Shown one piece after another: positions 23,041-33,465 of a DNA stretch of 64,000 nt. Below the pieces are notes generated by a model that was not told where the DNA came from, made no database searches, and saw only the letters and a list, made by a program, of their open reading frames with translations. The position numbers were made by a program, and so were the translations under genes. The stretch's first letter is position 1, and each line of letters opens with the position of its first letter. Source of the DNA: Palaemon carinicauda (taxonomy: Eukaryota; Arthropoda; Malacostraca; Decapoda; Palaemonidae); NCBI RefSeq assembly GCF_036898095.1, contig NC_090745.1, positions 85,675,717-85,739,716 of the forward strand. Reading direction: 5' to 3'.

Positions 23041-23519
23041 AGTAAAACTAACTCATTAAAATTAAAGAAATTAATGACTTACTTTTATGACCACGATGAC
23101 GAAACTTATGGGTCACGGGGGTGTGAGTCTGTGGCGTGAATGTCCTTCCTGTAAGGTAGGAAGGAACGGCACTGTAAACGTTTAGGTATTACATTGTGTG
23201 CTTTAAGGAAATTATTAACACTAGATTTCGCATAAAAAAGTCACCATGAAATTTAGCAAATGCTTTTAGGTGCTCACTTGAAATAATGAACACCTGGCAA
23301 ATATTTATTTCACTTTTATTTACATTTTACAAACCACATGTATCTACTCCTGTTTGTAAATTGTCCTGAGTGCGATTCTAAGTTATCTTTAAGGGAAGAT
23401 CAACACATTTTTTATTGCAACTGGACTGTTGTGATTGCTAAGAAAAAAAAAAAAGACGTAGGTGTCAATCATAAGAAAAGGAATTATTTGGAATTTACTT
23501 TTAGAGATTGTCACCAAGC
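23041..23519. other. No gene recognised
   Basis: A 68-codon plus-strand frame (23338-23544) has one CPEC motif but runs into a Lys-rich stretch and the minisatellite. I do not regard it as a gene. Confidence 0.4.
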
Positions 23520-23860
23520 ACCCCCCCCCCAGTTAGGTCTGTGATTTGGGTAGGTTTGTGACCTGGGAAGGGGAGGCCAGGAGGCTTTCCCCCGCTAAGT
23601 CTGTGACTTGGAAGGAGGAGGCCAGGAGGCTTTCCCCCAGCTAAGCCTGTGACCTGGGAAGGGGAGGCCAGGAGGCCCTGGCTAAGTCTGTGACCTGGGA
23701 AGGGGAGACCAGGAGGCTTGCCCCCGGCTAAATCTGTGACCTGGAAAGGGGAGGCCAGGAGGCTTGCCCCCGGCTAAGTCTGTGACCTGGGAAGGGGAGT
23801 CTGGGTGCTTGCCCCCCCCCAACTAGGTCTGTGACCTGGAAAGGGGGATGACCTGGGAAC
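23520..23860. repeat. Minisatellite, ~60-bp unit, about six copies
   Basis: Units contain GTGACCTGGGAAGGGGAGGC followed by CAGGAGGCTT and a C-run, then CTAAGTCT. The copies vary in the C-run and in short deletions. The array is GC-rich in an AT-rich neighbourhood. Confidence 0.9.
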
Positions 23861-24284
23861 TACTAGGTTAGGTAGGTTTGTTAGGCTCTGTGGCCTTATA
23901 CAAATCTTGGAAGTGTTAGATAATCATATTTTTTTCCTGATTTTGCCCACCCAAAGTCCCTGGTTACCACCTGTGTCCGTAGGGAATGGGAGAACACTTT
24001 ATTTGCAGTGGAAGTAAAGGTCAAATTTGTTAGAAGCACAATATTTGGTGCCAGTTTAGTATGTGGCCTACCTTTCGAATATGGCCCACAAAATTCTATC
24101 TGTTTTAGTATGTGGCCTAACCTAACCTTACCTAAGCTAACCTAGCCTAACTTAACCTAACCTAACAAGCCAGGTAGGCCACATACTAAACCGCTCTCTC
24201 CCACCTTAAACTGACATGCCATTTGATTATACAATACTGTAATTGATTATTTACTATTCTTTAATTTTTTTTCTCTTTTTCAGT
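23861..24284. other. Spacer with a CCTAA/TTAGG-like patch
   Basis: Around 24115-24170 there is a degenerate CCTAACCTAACC stretch. Immediately before B4 a pyrimidine tract ending CTTTTTCAG (about 24265-24283) resembles a splice acceptor. No exon is evident. Confidence 0.45.
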
Positions 24285-24310
24285 GTGTGTTTCTTCTTCT
24301 GACCTGCCTC

Positions 24311-26140
24311 ATGCACACCTGTCCTGGACCTGATGGCTGCTCCTGTGCTACCTTTATGTCTACCCATGAGACGGATCCCCACCAATTGTGTCTGTCTTGT
24401 CGAGGCCAGCGTTGTGACCGGGACAGCACTTGTCCCGAGTGTCGAGTGTCGGGAGTGGTCTGCCTCCCAGTAGGAGAGATTTAGGTGTAGGAAAAAGAAG
24501 AAGTCTTAAGTGAGATTCTCCTCCTTCGGGGTCATCCCCGAAGTCAAAGAAGTCTTGGACTTCTTCTTTAACCCCCAGATCTCTTCCCGAAGCTACTCCT
24601 CGACTGGTCCTCTCGGGGGAATGGCTGAGTATCAGCGCAGCCCTATTAACCCCAGATCAACCTTGAGGATTGAGGGACGGTACTGTTTCCCCTGGCGAAA
24701 TGGTTCTGCCCCTTTAATCGGGGAGCACCAGCTCTTTTTTTTTTTTATCTTTTGCAGATGTGGCCGTTGCTAGGTGTGGCTGGTCCCCCGTTGAAGGAAA
24801 TTCTGTATGGGCTCCTTCAGTTGGATGCCGAGAGGAAGAGAACACCGACTTCCTCAGAGGTGGATCCTTTCCCTTTGGGCGCAGCGCCGGATGATCATGG
24901 TGCCGCTGCCCGCCACTCGGAGTTTTGGTTCCCTGCTGTGGCTGACACTGAAGACTGCACTCCCCCCTGCTGAGTCAGGGGGAGAGCAAAGTCCGAGGCA
25001 GTTTCCTCCTTCAGGAAGACATCTCTCTCACCCGCGAGAGAGATCTTGAAGAGACAAACTAGTGACATTGCAGACTTTGTCAGAGCATGGTTCCCTCTTT
25101 GGAGGAACCTGCCAGACTTTCCCCTTTGGGGGTTTGTCGGATGCATAAGTTTTTAACTCCTCGTCACCATGGTCATGCTTCCCCCCTGCGGTAAGGGTAC
25201 TCCTGAGCCTTAAGGCTCTCGTTACGCTGAACCTTTGGTGTCTTGTGACCCTGAGCCTTCAGGCTCTCATCGCACTGAGCCCCCGGACTTTCGTGACCCC
25301 GAGCCTTTGGGCTCTCAATGCGCTGAGCCTTCGGGCTCTCGTCGTGCTGAGCCTTCGGGCTCTTGTAACCCCAAGCCTTTGGGATCTCATCACGCTAAAC
25401 CCCCGGGCTCTTGTGACCCCGAACCTTCTGGCTCGTGTCACCCATAGCCTTCTGGCTCTTGTAACGTTGATCCTCTGGGCTCTCGTAACTTGACAGCTGT
25501 TCATTATGTAACAGCTGTGCGTGACTCGTCAGCAGCTTGTCACTCTACTGCTGTTTATGGTTTTCCATCTGCTTGCTATGCTTCAGCTAGGCGGGTCTCG
25601 CCCGCTCCCCGTCACTTGTCTTTGGATGAGCCATTGTCACCTCACCTTCAGGTAATGAGTGATCGTCTCTCTGTACAGAGAGACCCTCACTCTAGGCGAG
25701 ATGAACACCAGTCTCACCAGTTGCGTGAGTGTCACTCTCCTGAATGAGCCTACAAGGTTCATAGTTCTCTACCTCTCTGGCGCTCTCCTGTTAGGTGTCA
25801 GCAACTCTCTCCAAGAGTTCACGAGTCTCCCTCTCGGCACTTGCCTTCCAGGCGTTCCCCAAGGTAGCTTTCGCCACCTCGCCTCCTCATGGTTTAATCT
25901 CACATCTGTCCCCGAGACCGACTGCCCCGATCCCTTTCCAGACTCGCAAGCACCTATCTCCTAGGGATCGTCACCCATCAGGAGATCAGCTTGCTTCGCG
26001 TCAGTAATGGGGTGACGATTCCCATCGCAAGTTTTATTGGGCCTAGGGTGGACAACTGAAGTAGGCACCGAAGCAGAACACTGCTTCGAAGAACCAGTAC
26101 CCGACGAAACCCTCTGCTGGTAGACTGGTGCCACATTTAC
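24311..26140 (+). pseudogene. Decayed gag of DIRS B4
   Basis: The start MHTCPGPDG corresponds to MRTCPGLPG of B2. The cysteine cluster is intact: ETDPHQLC, then CRGQRC and CPEC, with spacing C-x2-C-x4-C-x5-C-x2-C. After it the frame is lost (stop at 24482), and homology continues through frames that change near 24510, 24750 and 24800. Acidic/Ser-Pro stretches and a repeat zone (25225-25500) follow. The expressed product would be truncated, so this is a dead gene. Confidence 0.65.
25225..25500 (+). repeat. Coding tandem repeat in B4 gag (EPSGS-type units)
   Basis: About nine units of roughly 30 bp, each encoding a variant of EPSGSRRA or EPLGSHHA in one plus-strand frame (25235-25447). The unit length is a multiple of three, so the frame is kept within the array, which suggests it expanded while gag was still coding. 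Confidence 0.85.
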
Positions 26141-26354
26141 GTGCAGGTAAGGTGACTAACCACCCTTCTTTTCAGGTTCCTAGACATAGGGCACCTGGTC
26201 GCCCAACGGATCCTCCTCCCAGCTCCACAGGTGGTAGGGACTCCTTGGTTGGGTGCATTATTTAATGTACACATACTGTTGTGTGGGAGGCAGTCACAGG
26301 GGCTCATTCCATTTGCAATCAATGGGTGGCCCACTGACCAACAAGTACATAGCC

Positions 26355-26725
26355 CAGTGAGAAGTCTGAGATGTTACTTAAAAAGAACAGCAACAGCTCG
26401 CCCCCGTGTGTCGACACTCTTTTGTCAGCGCAGGGAAGGTCAAGAGGAGGGTCACAAAGAACGCCATCTCGTCATGGTTTCGCAAGGTCATTGACCTGGC
26501 AGTTAATCCTGACCCTCCTCCACCACAATGACCCACAGCTCATGACGTCAGGGGCATTGCAACATCTCTGGCATTAAAAAAGAAATACTCAGAGGTGCAG
26601 GTATTGCAAGCAGATGTGTGGAAGTGTCAGCCGGCCTTCACCACCTACTACCTGCAAGGCATAACCCACAGGAGCATGGAAAGATTTTCCATTGGTCCTT
26701 TGGTGGTTCCACAAAAAGGGGCCTA
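26355..26725 (+). pseudogene. Tyrosine recombinase C-terminal remnant of DIRS B4
   Basis: The translation gives LRCYLKRTATARPRVSTLF, then frameshifts to HDVRGIATSLALKK and TYYLQGITHRSM. H-x-x-R is therefore kept in HDVR, and a candidate Tyr nucleophile sits in TYYLQ. The Arg-I half of the catalytic domain is gone. The closest relatives are the YR parts of B2 (38800-39196) and B3 (46400-46853). Confidence 0.7.
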
Positions 26726-26854
26726 AATACCTCAAGCTCCTTGATGTATAAATAGCTGAGGGTTGAGGGCCGAGGTTACTCCGGTTAGTCTGGGATGAAT
26801 GAGTTAGAATGACTGGCTTCTTTCTTTCTTTTTGTTTGCCCGGAATGAAGCGAG

Positions 26855-27400
26855 CTGATATTGACATCGAGTTGTCATCTGTCCATCTCAGTATCCCTAC
26901 TGCTAGATGGCATAGGGGATGCAAAAATTTACCGCCTTGTGTGTTTATGTAAGCCACTACTGTGGTATTGTCACTCATCAACACCACTGAATGACCCGCC
27001 AGGAACTGGTGGAACTGTTGGAGGGCTAGGAGAGCTGCCCTATCTCCAAGAGATTCATATGCTGATACTTTTAGGACTCGGAACATTGGCTGGAGGCTGT
27101 ATGGTGTAGCATGTGTGCCCCCACCCTTCTTTTGATGCATCCTAAGAGCATCAATTCCAGGGGTTACGAGAATGCCTACACCCCTGCGGAGGTTCTCGTC
27201 TGCCACCCACCACCTGAGGTCTGTCTGCTCCTCTAGTCCTGTGGGGACCAGGATGTCCGGGGAATCGTTTGTCTGATTCCACCTGGACTTCAGCCGCCAC
27301 TGAAGAGATAGAGTCCTGAGACAACTGTTGGGCACTAGATGGATCAGGGATGATAGATGGCCTAAGAGACGCAACCATTGCTGGGCTGGCAGTTCTCATC
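26855..27400 (-). pseudogene. RNase H domain remnant of DIRS B5
   Basis: The minus frame (27374-26589 is open) shows a connection region (WLRLLGHLSSLIHLVPNSC), a core with RWWV and GGGTHATPYSL, and the RNase H hallmark LMSDNTTVVAYINTQGG followed by ISARFIPGKQ, which aligns with VNSDNTTALAYISKQGG and TRFIQG of family A. The homologous part ends at about 26850 and the frame then runs into antisense B4 sequence. The first catalytic Asp block (DAS in family A) reads only as VTPGIDALRM here, so function is doubtful. Confidence 0.75.
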
Positions 27401-27499
27401 TGAGGAAGGGGCTTACCACCCGGGTTGGGTCAAGGTCATTGGAAATGGCCATGTGAGGTCTGTCGCTTGCTGACCTTCTGGATGATAAAGAGGGGGAAC

Positions 27500-30100
27500 C
27501 GCGAGACCCCTCTTGTTGAAGCCTTGCTGCCTTTGCCAAGGTTTTAGGAGCAATCTTGGAGTCCTTTGGCTCCTTATAAGATGGCGGATATTCCTCCAGG
27601 GATGAGGGCCTGGAGTGATCTTTCCTAAAGGAAGTCTGTCGCCCTCTTGAAGAGGGATCTACGGCTGGTCTATCTCCGGTCCTTGAGACAGGGCGTAATT
27701 CCTGAGGAACTACCTGGATGCGAGATAGGCAAAAGGACTCGGTGAAGGATAACTCCCTCGGTGACTGAGATCCTTTGTAAAGGTGCCTTTTTCTTAGTTA
27801 TGACCGGTGTCAGCCATATCTGTGAGAAATCCTCCTAGACTTCCACTCCTGTCTCAGTTGCTCCCCGTTTCCTCTTAAAAGGTGAGATGATCATCCTCGG
27901 AGAGGGGGCAGCCTCTGCTAGGTGCCCCTGTAATTCTTCTGGGTTCAGATGGGGAAGGTTGTAGAATGAGGAGCTGACTTCTTCAAAGAAATCCTTGGAG
28001 TGCTGGTAATTGCTTGTGCTGTGGGAAGTACCCCTGTGACGGCTTGACACACTGACTTAAACAGGGCGCCAAGCCACGAAGGTTCCTTCCAAAAAACAGA
28101 GCTGACCTAAGAATCCCTCGGGAGACTGGAAGCTGAAGTCCTAGGCTTGAGGGTCTGAAAAAGGTCCCCACCTGATACGGCTGGCAATGGCCTGGCCTCT
28201 GTCTCGGGCTTGGAAGAGCCAAGACATTTAGATGAATCCCTATTGAAAGGGACCAGGCGCTTGTCCTGTTGAAGGTCCTTCGTTGGATGGTCCATGGGAC
28301 CTGAGAGTTTGCCTGGCCATGGGGGAATGAGTCTCGGGGGTGGGGAGGCCCTAGACTATTTGGTGACCTCTTAAACGAGGACTCTTCTTTGAAGGACAGT
28401 GGTTGTCCTTTTTGTGTTGCCCACGCCCTGGACGGTTTTTCTGCGCTGGCGAACAGCGATCTCGAGCTGGCCTCTGTGGAGAGTTACGATCCTGCTTTGG
28501 TAAGCGCCAGTTGGGTTGTGGTGATTGGCGCTTGTTTGCTGGAAGGGGGCATGGTGTAGCAGGAGATCTCAGTAATCGGTGAGGCGCTGATGAATGGTGA
28601 GTTGGTGAGCGCCAAGGGGCTGGCGAACGGTGAGGAGCTGGTGAACGATGAGGAGCCTGTGGTTGACGAGGAGCTTGCAATCAATGAGTTGGTGAATGCT
28701 GATGAGTTGGAGAGCATTCAGGAGTTGTTTGCTGGATGCCTGTAGAGCGTCGGGCTGCTGGCAAGTGACGAGATCCAGGAGAATGGCGAGAGCCTGACGA
28801 ATGCCAGAAAGCTGACAAACGATGAGCCAGAGGGCAGCGAACTGCTGGCGAGTGACAGGCAGCGTAAGAATGACAAGAGCCTGAAGAGAGGTGAGGTTCT
28901 TACGAATGCTACGAGGCTGGCGGAGGACAAGTCTGGGGGCAGCGAGCCGCTGGTGAGTGATGAGCCGTCTGAGAATGACAAGAGCCTGAAAAGCACTTCA
29001 AGGCTGGGGAATGATCAGCTAAGGGGGAGTCCGTCCAGAGAAGCGGGTGAGTGATAAGGGCGCGCTGGCTGACGGCGAGACTGCCGATGACGGTCTTGAG
29101 TTGGCGAGGGGTGAAAGTCATGATGTGATGAGTGACGATCATGCGAGGAAGATCGGCGCTCACCAGGTGACGAGTGGGGCTCATGAGGGGACTGGTGCAA
29201 AGCTGGAGAGTGACGAGTTGCCAAAGGCAGGAAAAGATTGGCGGTACCTGTGGGGACTGAAGAGACTTCTCCTAACCACAGGGGTAGGAGAACTTCTAGA
29301 GGGTCAAGGAATGAGCTCTCTTGTGTGATGGAACTCGTGGGTGGCGGTGAGGTTTCTCCGAAGAGGAGACCTGCTCCTGGTGGAGTTGCACAGGAAAGTG
29401 TCTGGAAGGTCTCTGGGATGGGGTCTTTGGGCAGAATCTTTTGGGGACGAGAGCGATAACCACCTGTAGGAAAGACTTGCCTCGAACTTTGTTCCACCCC
29501 GACGGAAGAGTTGGCTCAGCTTGGGGGCGGAGCGTAGTCTTTGGCAACAGCAGTAGCAGCAGGTGAAAGAGCAGGGTTGGGTCCTCCAGCGGTCAGGATC
29601 AAGGAAACTCCTGGGTCACGCTGCTCCGAACTCTCAGGTGGAGGAGTTCCACTAATGCCTTCGGCTGGGGCCCGCTTACCCCCAACGGCGGGCAAACCTG
29701 TAATAATTGAGGGAATGATAAAGTTTCTCATAGTGGGAGGGGCAGAACTGCTTCTTTAGGGGAAGTAGCACTGTCCCTCGAACCCCGAGGTTGACCTAAT
29801 GTTAATTCGTCTATGCTTCTGTTTGATTGTTCCTTGGGTGAGACCGATTAAGCAGGAGCTTTGGGAAGAGATTTTGGGGTCAAAGAGGAAGACCCCGAAG
29901 GCGAAGAATCTCTCATAAACGTCACCTTTCTCCATCGTCCAAACCTGTCCCACTGGGAGGCAGACGACTCCCGGCATTCAGGACAGGTGTTGTCCCGATC
30001 ACAACACTGCCCTCAGCAAGCCGGACACAACGGGTGTGCCTCCGTCTCTACGAAGGACGTGAGGGTACTGCAGGCCCACAGGTCCTGGACAGGTCACCAT
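27500..30100 (-). pseudogene. Decayed gag of DIRS B5
   Basis: The N-terminus at about 30100 reads MVTCPGP, and the cysteine cluster survives at about 30010-29950 with the same C-x2-C-x4-C-x5-C-x2-C spacing, but one CGA-type codon inside it is now TGA. Further on, the CLPVGQV and FFAFGVFLFDP parts parallel B4. A Ser/Arg/Pro repeat zone (28540-29110) and a C-terminal piece (about 28050-27835, EEVSSSFYNLPHL) follow. There are many frameshifts and stops. Confidence 0.6.
28540..29110 (-). repeat. Degenerate tandem repeat zone in B5 gag
   Basis: The motif GAGC(T/C)GGTGA or GAGCCTGACGAA recurs many times at roughly 24-30 bp spacing. On the minus strand this gives RSPAPHRSPAPW-like or SSSPFASPLALTNS-like peptides depending on frame. 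It sits at the same place in gag as the repeats in B4 (25225) and B3 (41905). Confidence 0.65.
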
Positions 30101-30229
30101 GAGGACGGTCAAAAAGAAGCAGTCACGCTGCAAAAGAAAAGAAATTAATGAATTAAACAAAGTAGACAAAGTCCAATATTAAGTTCGTTGGAAGGAGAGG
30201 GGCCGAACCAAAAGCAAAGTGGTTATTCA

Positions 30230-30393
30230 ACCCAGGTGTGTGGGTGAGCTACCAGTCACCCCCCCCCATCCTCCACTAACTAGCGGGTGAGTGGTTATCC
30301 CTCTCTAAAAGTTTTATGGTTCGTTTTTCAGCTTTGCCGAAAGTTATACCCCTGAAAACAGGAAAGGTTTGTATTGGGTGACGGAACAATTAT
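30230..30393 (-). repeat. Left terminal repeat of DIRS B5
   Basis: The minus strand shows TTGTTCCGTCACCC, ATACAAACCTTTC, AGGGGTATAACTTTCGGC, GCTGAAAAACGAACC and GCTAGTTAG, each matching B2's left ITR in order. It is more diverged than B1 or B2. Confidence 0.75.
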
Positions 30394-30468
30394 TGGTTAA
30401 GAATTTAGTAATGATACTAAGCAGATTAATTGATATGAGAAATAATTTTAGTTTAATTTTTCTTGCAG

Positions 30469-30599
30469 GTTTGAAGGAAATGGCAAACACAGGAGAAACA
30501 TGTCAGTTCTTTGTTCAAAGGAAAAAAAGATTTTGCAAAATGTTAGTAAAAAGTGGCAACAAGTATTGTGGACAGCACCAAGTTGAAGAATTAGAAGAG
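30469..30599 (+). CDS. TRMT13: TRMT13 coding exon 1 (CCCH zinc finger)
   Basis: A pyrimidine-rich acceptor TTTTTCTTGCAG ends at 30468. Eleven bases of leader follow, then ATG at 30480, and 40 codons run to the donor GAG|GTAATG at 30599 (phase 0). The peptide contains CQFFVQRKKRFC and NKYCGQH, giving C-x10-C-x10-C-x2-H, the TRM13-type CCCH finger that opens this family. TRMT13 2'-O-methylates position 4 of certain tRNAs using S-adenosylmethionine. The frame is open upstream to 30369, but that part overlaps B5's terminus, so I use the internal Met; an upstream coding exon cannot be excluded. The exon is boxed between B5 (75 bp away) and A2 (59 bp away). It looks like a functional host exon because its motif and splice sites are intact. 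Confidence 0.88.
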
Positions 30600-30677
30600 G
30601 TAATGTATAATTACAGAAAATCCCATTGATATCTTTATAGTATTTTTTTGTTATATAATTTTCAATATTAAACTTAG

Positions 30678-30833
30678 CCGGTGATCATATAAGCTGTCAG
30701 CTCTGCTGCCCGACAGAAAAACCTAAGGACAAAATACGCCAGCGATCGCTATACAGGTGGGGGTGTACATCAACAGCGCCATCTGTCGAGCAGGTACTCA
30801 AGTACTCCATGTAAACACAGAACCAATTTTCTC
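30678..30833 (+). repeat. Left inverted terminal repeat of A2
   Basis: 156 bp from CCGGTGATCATATAAGCT to CCAATTTTCTC; the exact inverse of 36972-37127. It contains the palindrome GCGATCGC. Confidence 0.95.
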
Positions 30834-31038
30834 TCTGTCGTGCCACCGGCAAGACTTACTAAATACGCTGTTGCTTACTGGATTGATTTTCACAGATTTT
30901 GGTGAAGTACTCATTTCTAGTTATTAGCTTTCGCTTTGCAGAGGTTATCTTCAATACTTCCTTGCATTCTTTGATTGAATTTTGGATTATTTGTTGACGA
31001 CTTGGATAGATTTTGAATTCCCCTTTGACTAATTCAAG

Positions 31039-33465
31039 ATGGCTGACCCTTCTCAAGTCCCTAAATACAGGAAGTGTAGTGCTAGGGACTGTTCAAGGCG
31101 TCTTCCGAAGGCCTCTATCGATCCGCACACCATTTGTTCCAATTGTCGGGGTAAAACCTGTCAATTGGAAGATCGATGTGAGGAATGCGTTGGGCTTTCG
31201 GAATTCGATTTTCTCGAATTCCTGAAATATTCACGTAGGCTAGAGAGAGATAGAGTCAGGAGGAGTTCATCTCTCTCAGTTGATTTTTCCTCTCCCCATG
31301 CCCCACAACCTATTCCTTCCCCTGTAGTGGTTGCTCCTGATCCCCCTTCTAGCACTCAACAACCTTCGATGGCAGATATGATGCGTGCCATCCAGGCTCT
31401 GGGTGAGAGAGTCGAGTCATTGGCGAGTGACCGTAACCAACTCATGGCAGACGTCAGGGAGTTGAAGGGTAAGAGTGCAGTGGGTAGTGACAAAGTGAGT
31501 GGTAGTGTTGTGGAAAGTGTTAGTGTTGCGCTTGAGGGTGCGTCTGTTCGTGCCTGTCGTCCTCCCAGTCCGGGACCTCTTGCAAGCTCCCAAGCCCAGG
31601 GGAGAAGCAATGTCGTACGACCAAAGGGTTCGACAGGCTTTAATCAGCGGACAGACGTTCCCTCCGTGGTTTCGGACGTATCTTGCCAAGATCGCCCCAC
31701 CCACAAGAAGACGAGAGAGCCCGTTTATTCCTCGTCTGCAGAAGATGTTTCTCGGAAGAAACAATGGACCAAGGTCTCACGACCTCTCAAACGCAAGGTC
31801 CCTTCCGCGCAAGTCCAACGGCCCAGTTGTAGCCACTGGGTCAGTTCGGACTCGCTGCAGTCTTTAGATGACTGCACACCTCCTAAGAGAGGCAAAGCGG
31901 TACCGCAACAGGCAGTAACACCGTCTGTTGCCGCACCTGCTACTGTAGACCCTAAGTGGGCTTTGCTGCAGACCATGCAGACACAGTTGTCATCCTTAAT
32001 GCAGGACTTTCGTGCGGAGAAGGTTGACGCTGCACCCGTTAGCCTACAACCAACCACGGTTGTGCGTCCAGTTGACGCTGAGGCTACCTTCTCCCGCACT
32101 CCAGCTGTGAGAGTCCCGCCACCCATGCGCACTGTACCCTGCCAGCCGCATGTTGACGTTCGCCGACGCACGGATCCCTCCATTGACGTTTGCGAGTTAC
32201 AACAACAACAACCTAAGTTGTTTTGTTTTGACGCGGTGCGTCAACCTCCGCAACCCACTGTGGTTACCCCTACTCGCCCACAGCAGACTAGACAGTCAGG
32301 AGCAGACGCTTTGCGCCCCCGCGCAGCTATGGTTGTTGCCAGCTCACAGACTGGCCAACAGTTCCATGACGTTGCGTCCAGTGCAGTCACGCATGCACCC
32401 CTGCTGCCGGACTCAGCTGACCAGCCAATGCCTACTCCTTTGCCGCTTCCTCCTCAGCATTCAGACGATGGACTCTCTGATGATGACGACGCTGCACACC
32501 TTGACGACCCGCACACGGACATCGACGAACCCAAGACCACGCCTCCCTCCTTGGACTTTAGGAAAGTACTTGCACTGTTCAAGGATATGTATCTCGATCA
32601 GTTTGTTTCTGCGGCCCCACGCTCACCTCCATCTGAGTTCGCTTTAGGCACGCAGTCATCCGCGCCAGCCTTTACGAAGCTCGTCCTCGCCCGCTCGTCC
32701 AAGAGAGCTTTAAGGGTGTTGGGAGATTGGATGCAGTCCAAAAAGCACCTTGGGAAGACAGCATTCTTGTTTCCCCCTGCGAAACTCGCTTCCAGATCGA
32801 GCGTCTGGTATGCCACGGGAGAAGTTCTCGGCTTGGGAGTTCCTGCCTCTGCCCAGGGCGACTTCTCAAGTCTAGTAGACTCTCCCCGCAGGCTGGCCAT
32901 GAGACGCTCCAAGATTTGTTGGACTCCTTCAGATTTAGATCATCTGATGAAAGGAGTGTTCAGAGCGTTCGAAGTGTTTAACTTTTTGGATTGGTGTTTG
33001 GGAGCGTTGAGCAGGAAGACCTCCCCTTCTGACAAGGAAACTTCCATGCTCATTATGTCCTGCATGGACAAGGCCATACGGGACGGTTCCAGTGAGCTTG
33101 CGGCTTCGTTCGTTTCCGGGGTCCTCAAGAAACGAGAAAACCTTTGCTCCTTCTTGTCAGCTGGAGTAACACAATGTCAGAGGTCGGAGCTTATGTTTGC
33201 TCCTCTCTCGAAGTGCCTTTTCCCAGAGGAGTTGATCAAGGAGATTGCTGCCTCCTTGATTCAAAAAGACACACATGACCTTGTTGCGTCATCTGCACGC
33301 AAAGCCACCCCTTTGCCTTCCGTGTCTAGACCCAGGATGGATACTCCAGCGTCAAGATTTATTCCGCCCTTTCGTGGCAGAGCCTCCAGCAGAGGAGGTG
33401 CTCGTGCCGAAGGGAAACGTGGGAGCAAGAAGAAAGGTACCAAGTCCTTTAGAGGCAGAGTCTGA
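31039..33465 (+). CDS. DIRS A2 Gag, 808 residues, intact
   Basis: The start MADPSQVPKYRKC follows a 200-bp leader after the ITR. Cysteines at 13, 18, 33, 36, 41, 47 and 50 with His30 form a compact cluster whose last five have the spacing C-x2-C-x4-C-x5-C-x2-C, suggesting zinc binding. A Ser/Pro-rich, probably disordered middle follows, with a short helical stretch (ADMMRAIQALGERVESLASD, about residues 112-131). A well conserved core has SSVWYATGEVLGLGVPASAQ and FNFLDWCLGALSRK, and the tail is Arg/Gly-rich (FRGRASSRGGAR), probably binding RNA. The frame overlaps RT by about 190 bp in another frame. Gag of DIRS elements is presumed structural. I know no named domain for the core. Confidence 0.9.
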   Translation: MADPSQVPKYRKCSARDCSRRLPKASIDPHTICSNCRGKTCQLEDRCEECVGLSEFDFLEFLKYSRRLERDRVRRSSSLSVDFSSPHAPQPIPSPVVVAPDPPSSTQQPSMADMMRAIQALGERVESLASDRNQLMADVRELKGKSAVGSDKVSGSVVESVSVALEGASVRACRPPSPGPLASSQAQGRSNVVRPKGSTGFNQRTDVPSVVSDVSCQDRPTHKKTREPVYSSSAEDVSRKKQWTKVSRPLKRKVPSAQVQRPSCSHWVSSDSLQSLDDCTPPKRGKAVPQQAVTPSVAAPATVDPKWALLQTMQTQLSSLMQDFRAEKVDAAPVSLQPTTVVRPVDAEATFSRTPAVRVPPPMRTVPCQPHVDVRRRTDPSIDVCELQQQQPKLFCFDAVRQPPQPTVVTPTRPQQTRQSGADALRPRAAMVVASSQTGQQFHDVASSAVTHAPLLPDSADQPMPTPLPLPPQHSDDGLSDDDDAAHLDDPHTDIDEPKTTPPSLDFRKVLALFKDMYLDQFVSAAPRSPPSEFALGTQSSAPAFTKLVLARSSKRALRVLGDWMQSKKHLGKTAFLFPPAKLASRSSVWYATGEVLGLGVPASAQGDFSSLVDSPRRLAMRRSKICWTPSDLDHLMKGVFRAFEVFNFLDWCLGALSRKTSPSDKETSMLIMSCMDKAIRDGSSELAASFVSGVLKKRENLCSFLSAGVTQCQRSELMFAPLSKCLFPEELIKEIAASLIQKDTHDLVASSARKATPLPSVSRPRMDTPASRFIPPFRGRASSRGGARAEGKRGSKKKGTKSFRGRV

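Larger units (their letters stand above)
24285..26845 (+). mobile_element. DIRS family B copy B4, decayed, lacking RT/RNase H and both ITRs
   Basis: The element starts with the family B Gag N-terminus (24311), passes through a Ser/Pro-rich gag with tandem repeats, then jumps to the C-terminal half of the recombinase (about 26355-26725) and a 3' spacer like that of B2 and B3 (CTCAAGCTCC then GGTTGAGGGC and TTAGTCTG). RT and RNase H are missing. I find no left ITR upstream of 24285 and no ICR or right ITR after 26845, where the oppositely oriented B5 begins directly. Confidence 0.75.
26850..30393 (-). mobile_element. DIRS family B copy B5, left part to RNase H
   Basis: On the minus strand it starts at about 30393 (TTGTTCCGTCACCC), continues with the family B leader (30380-30230), gag (30100 to about 27500) and an RNase H segment (27400-26855), and ends abruptly against B4. 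RT palm motifs and the YR are absent. The left tip lies only 75 bp from the splice acceptor of TRMT13 exon 1. Confidence 0.75.

Noticed and set aside
24265..24310. Spliced gag leader in family B (acceptor-like tracts before gag in B4, B5 and B1)
   Set aside because: B2 and B3 have an ungapped pyrimidine-rich leader at the same place and no matching donor was found, so U-rich leader sequence is the simpler reading.
30369..30479. Longer N-terminus for TRMT13 exon 1
   Set aside because: The upstream part overlaps the terminus of DIRS B5 and a strong splice acceptor ends at 30468, so the open frame there is probably chance.
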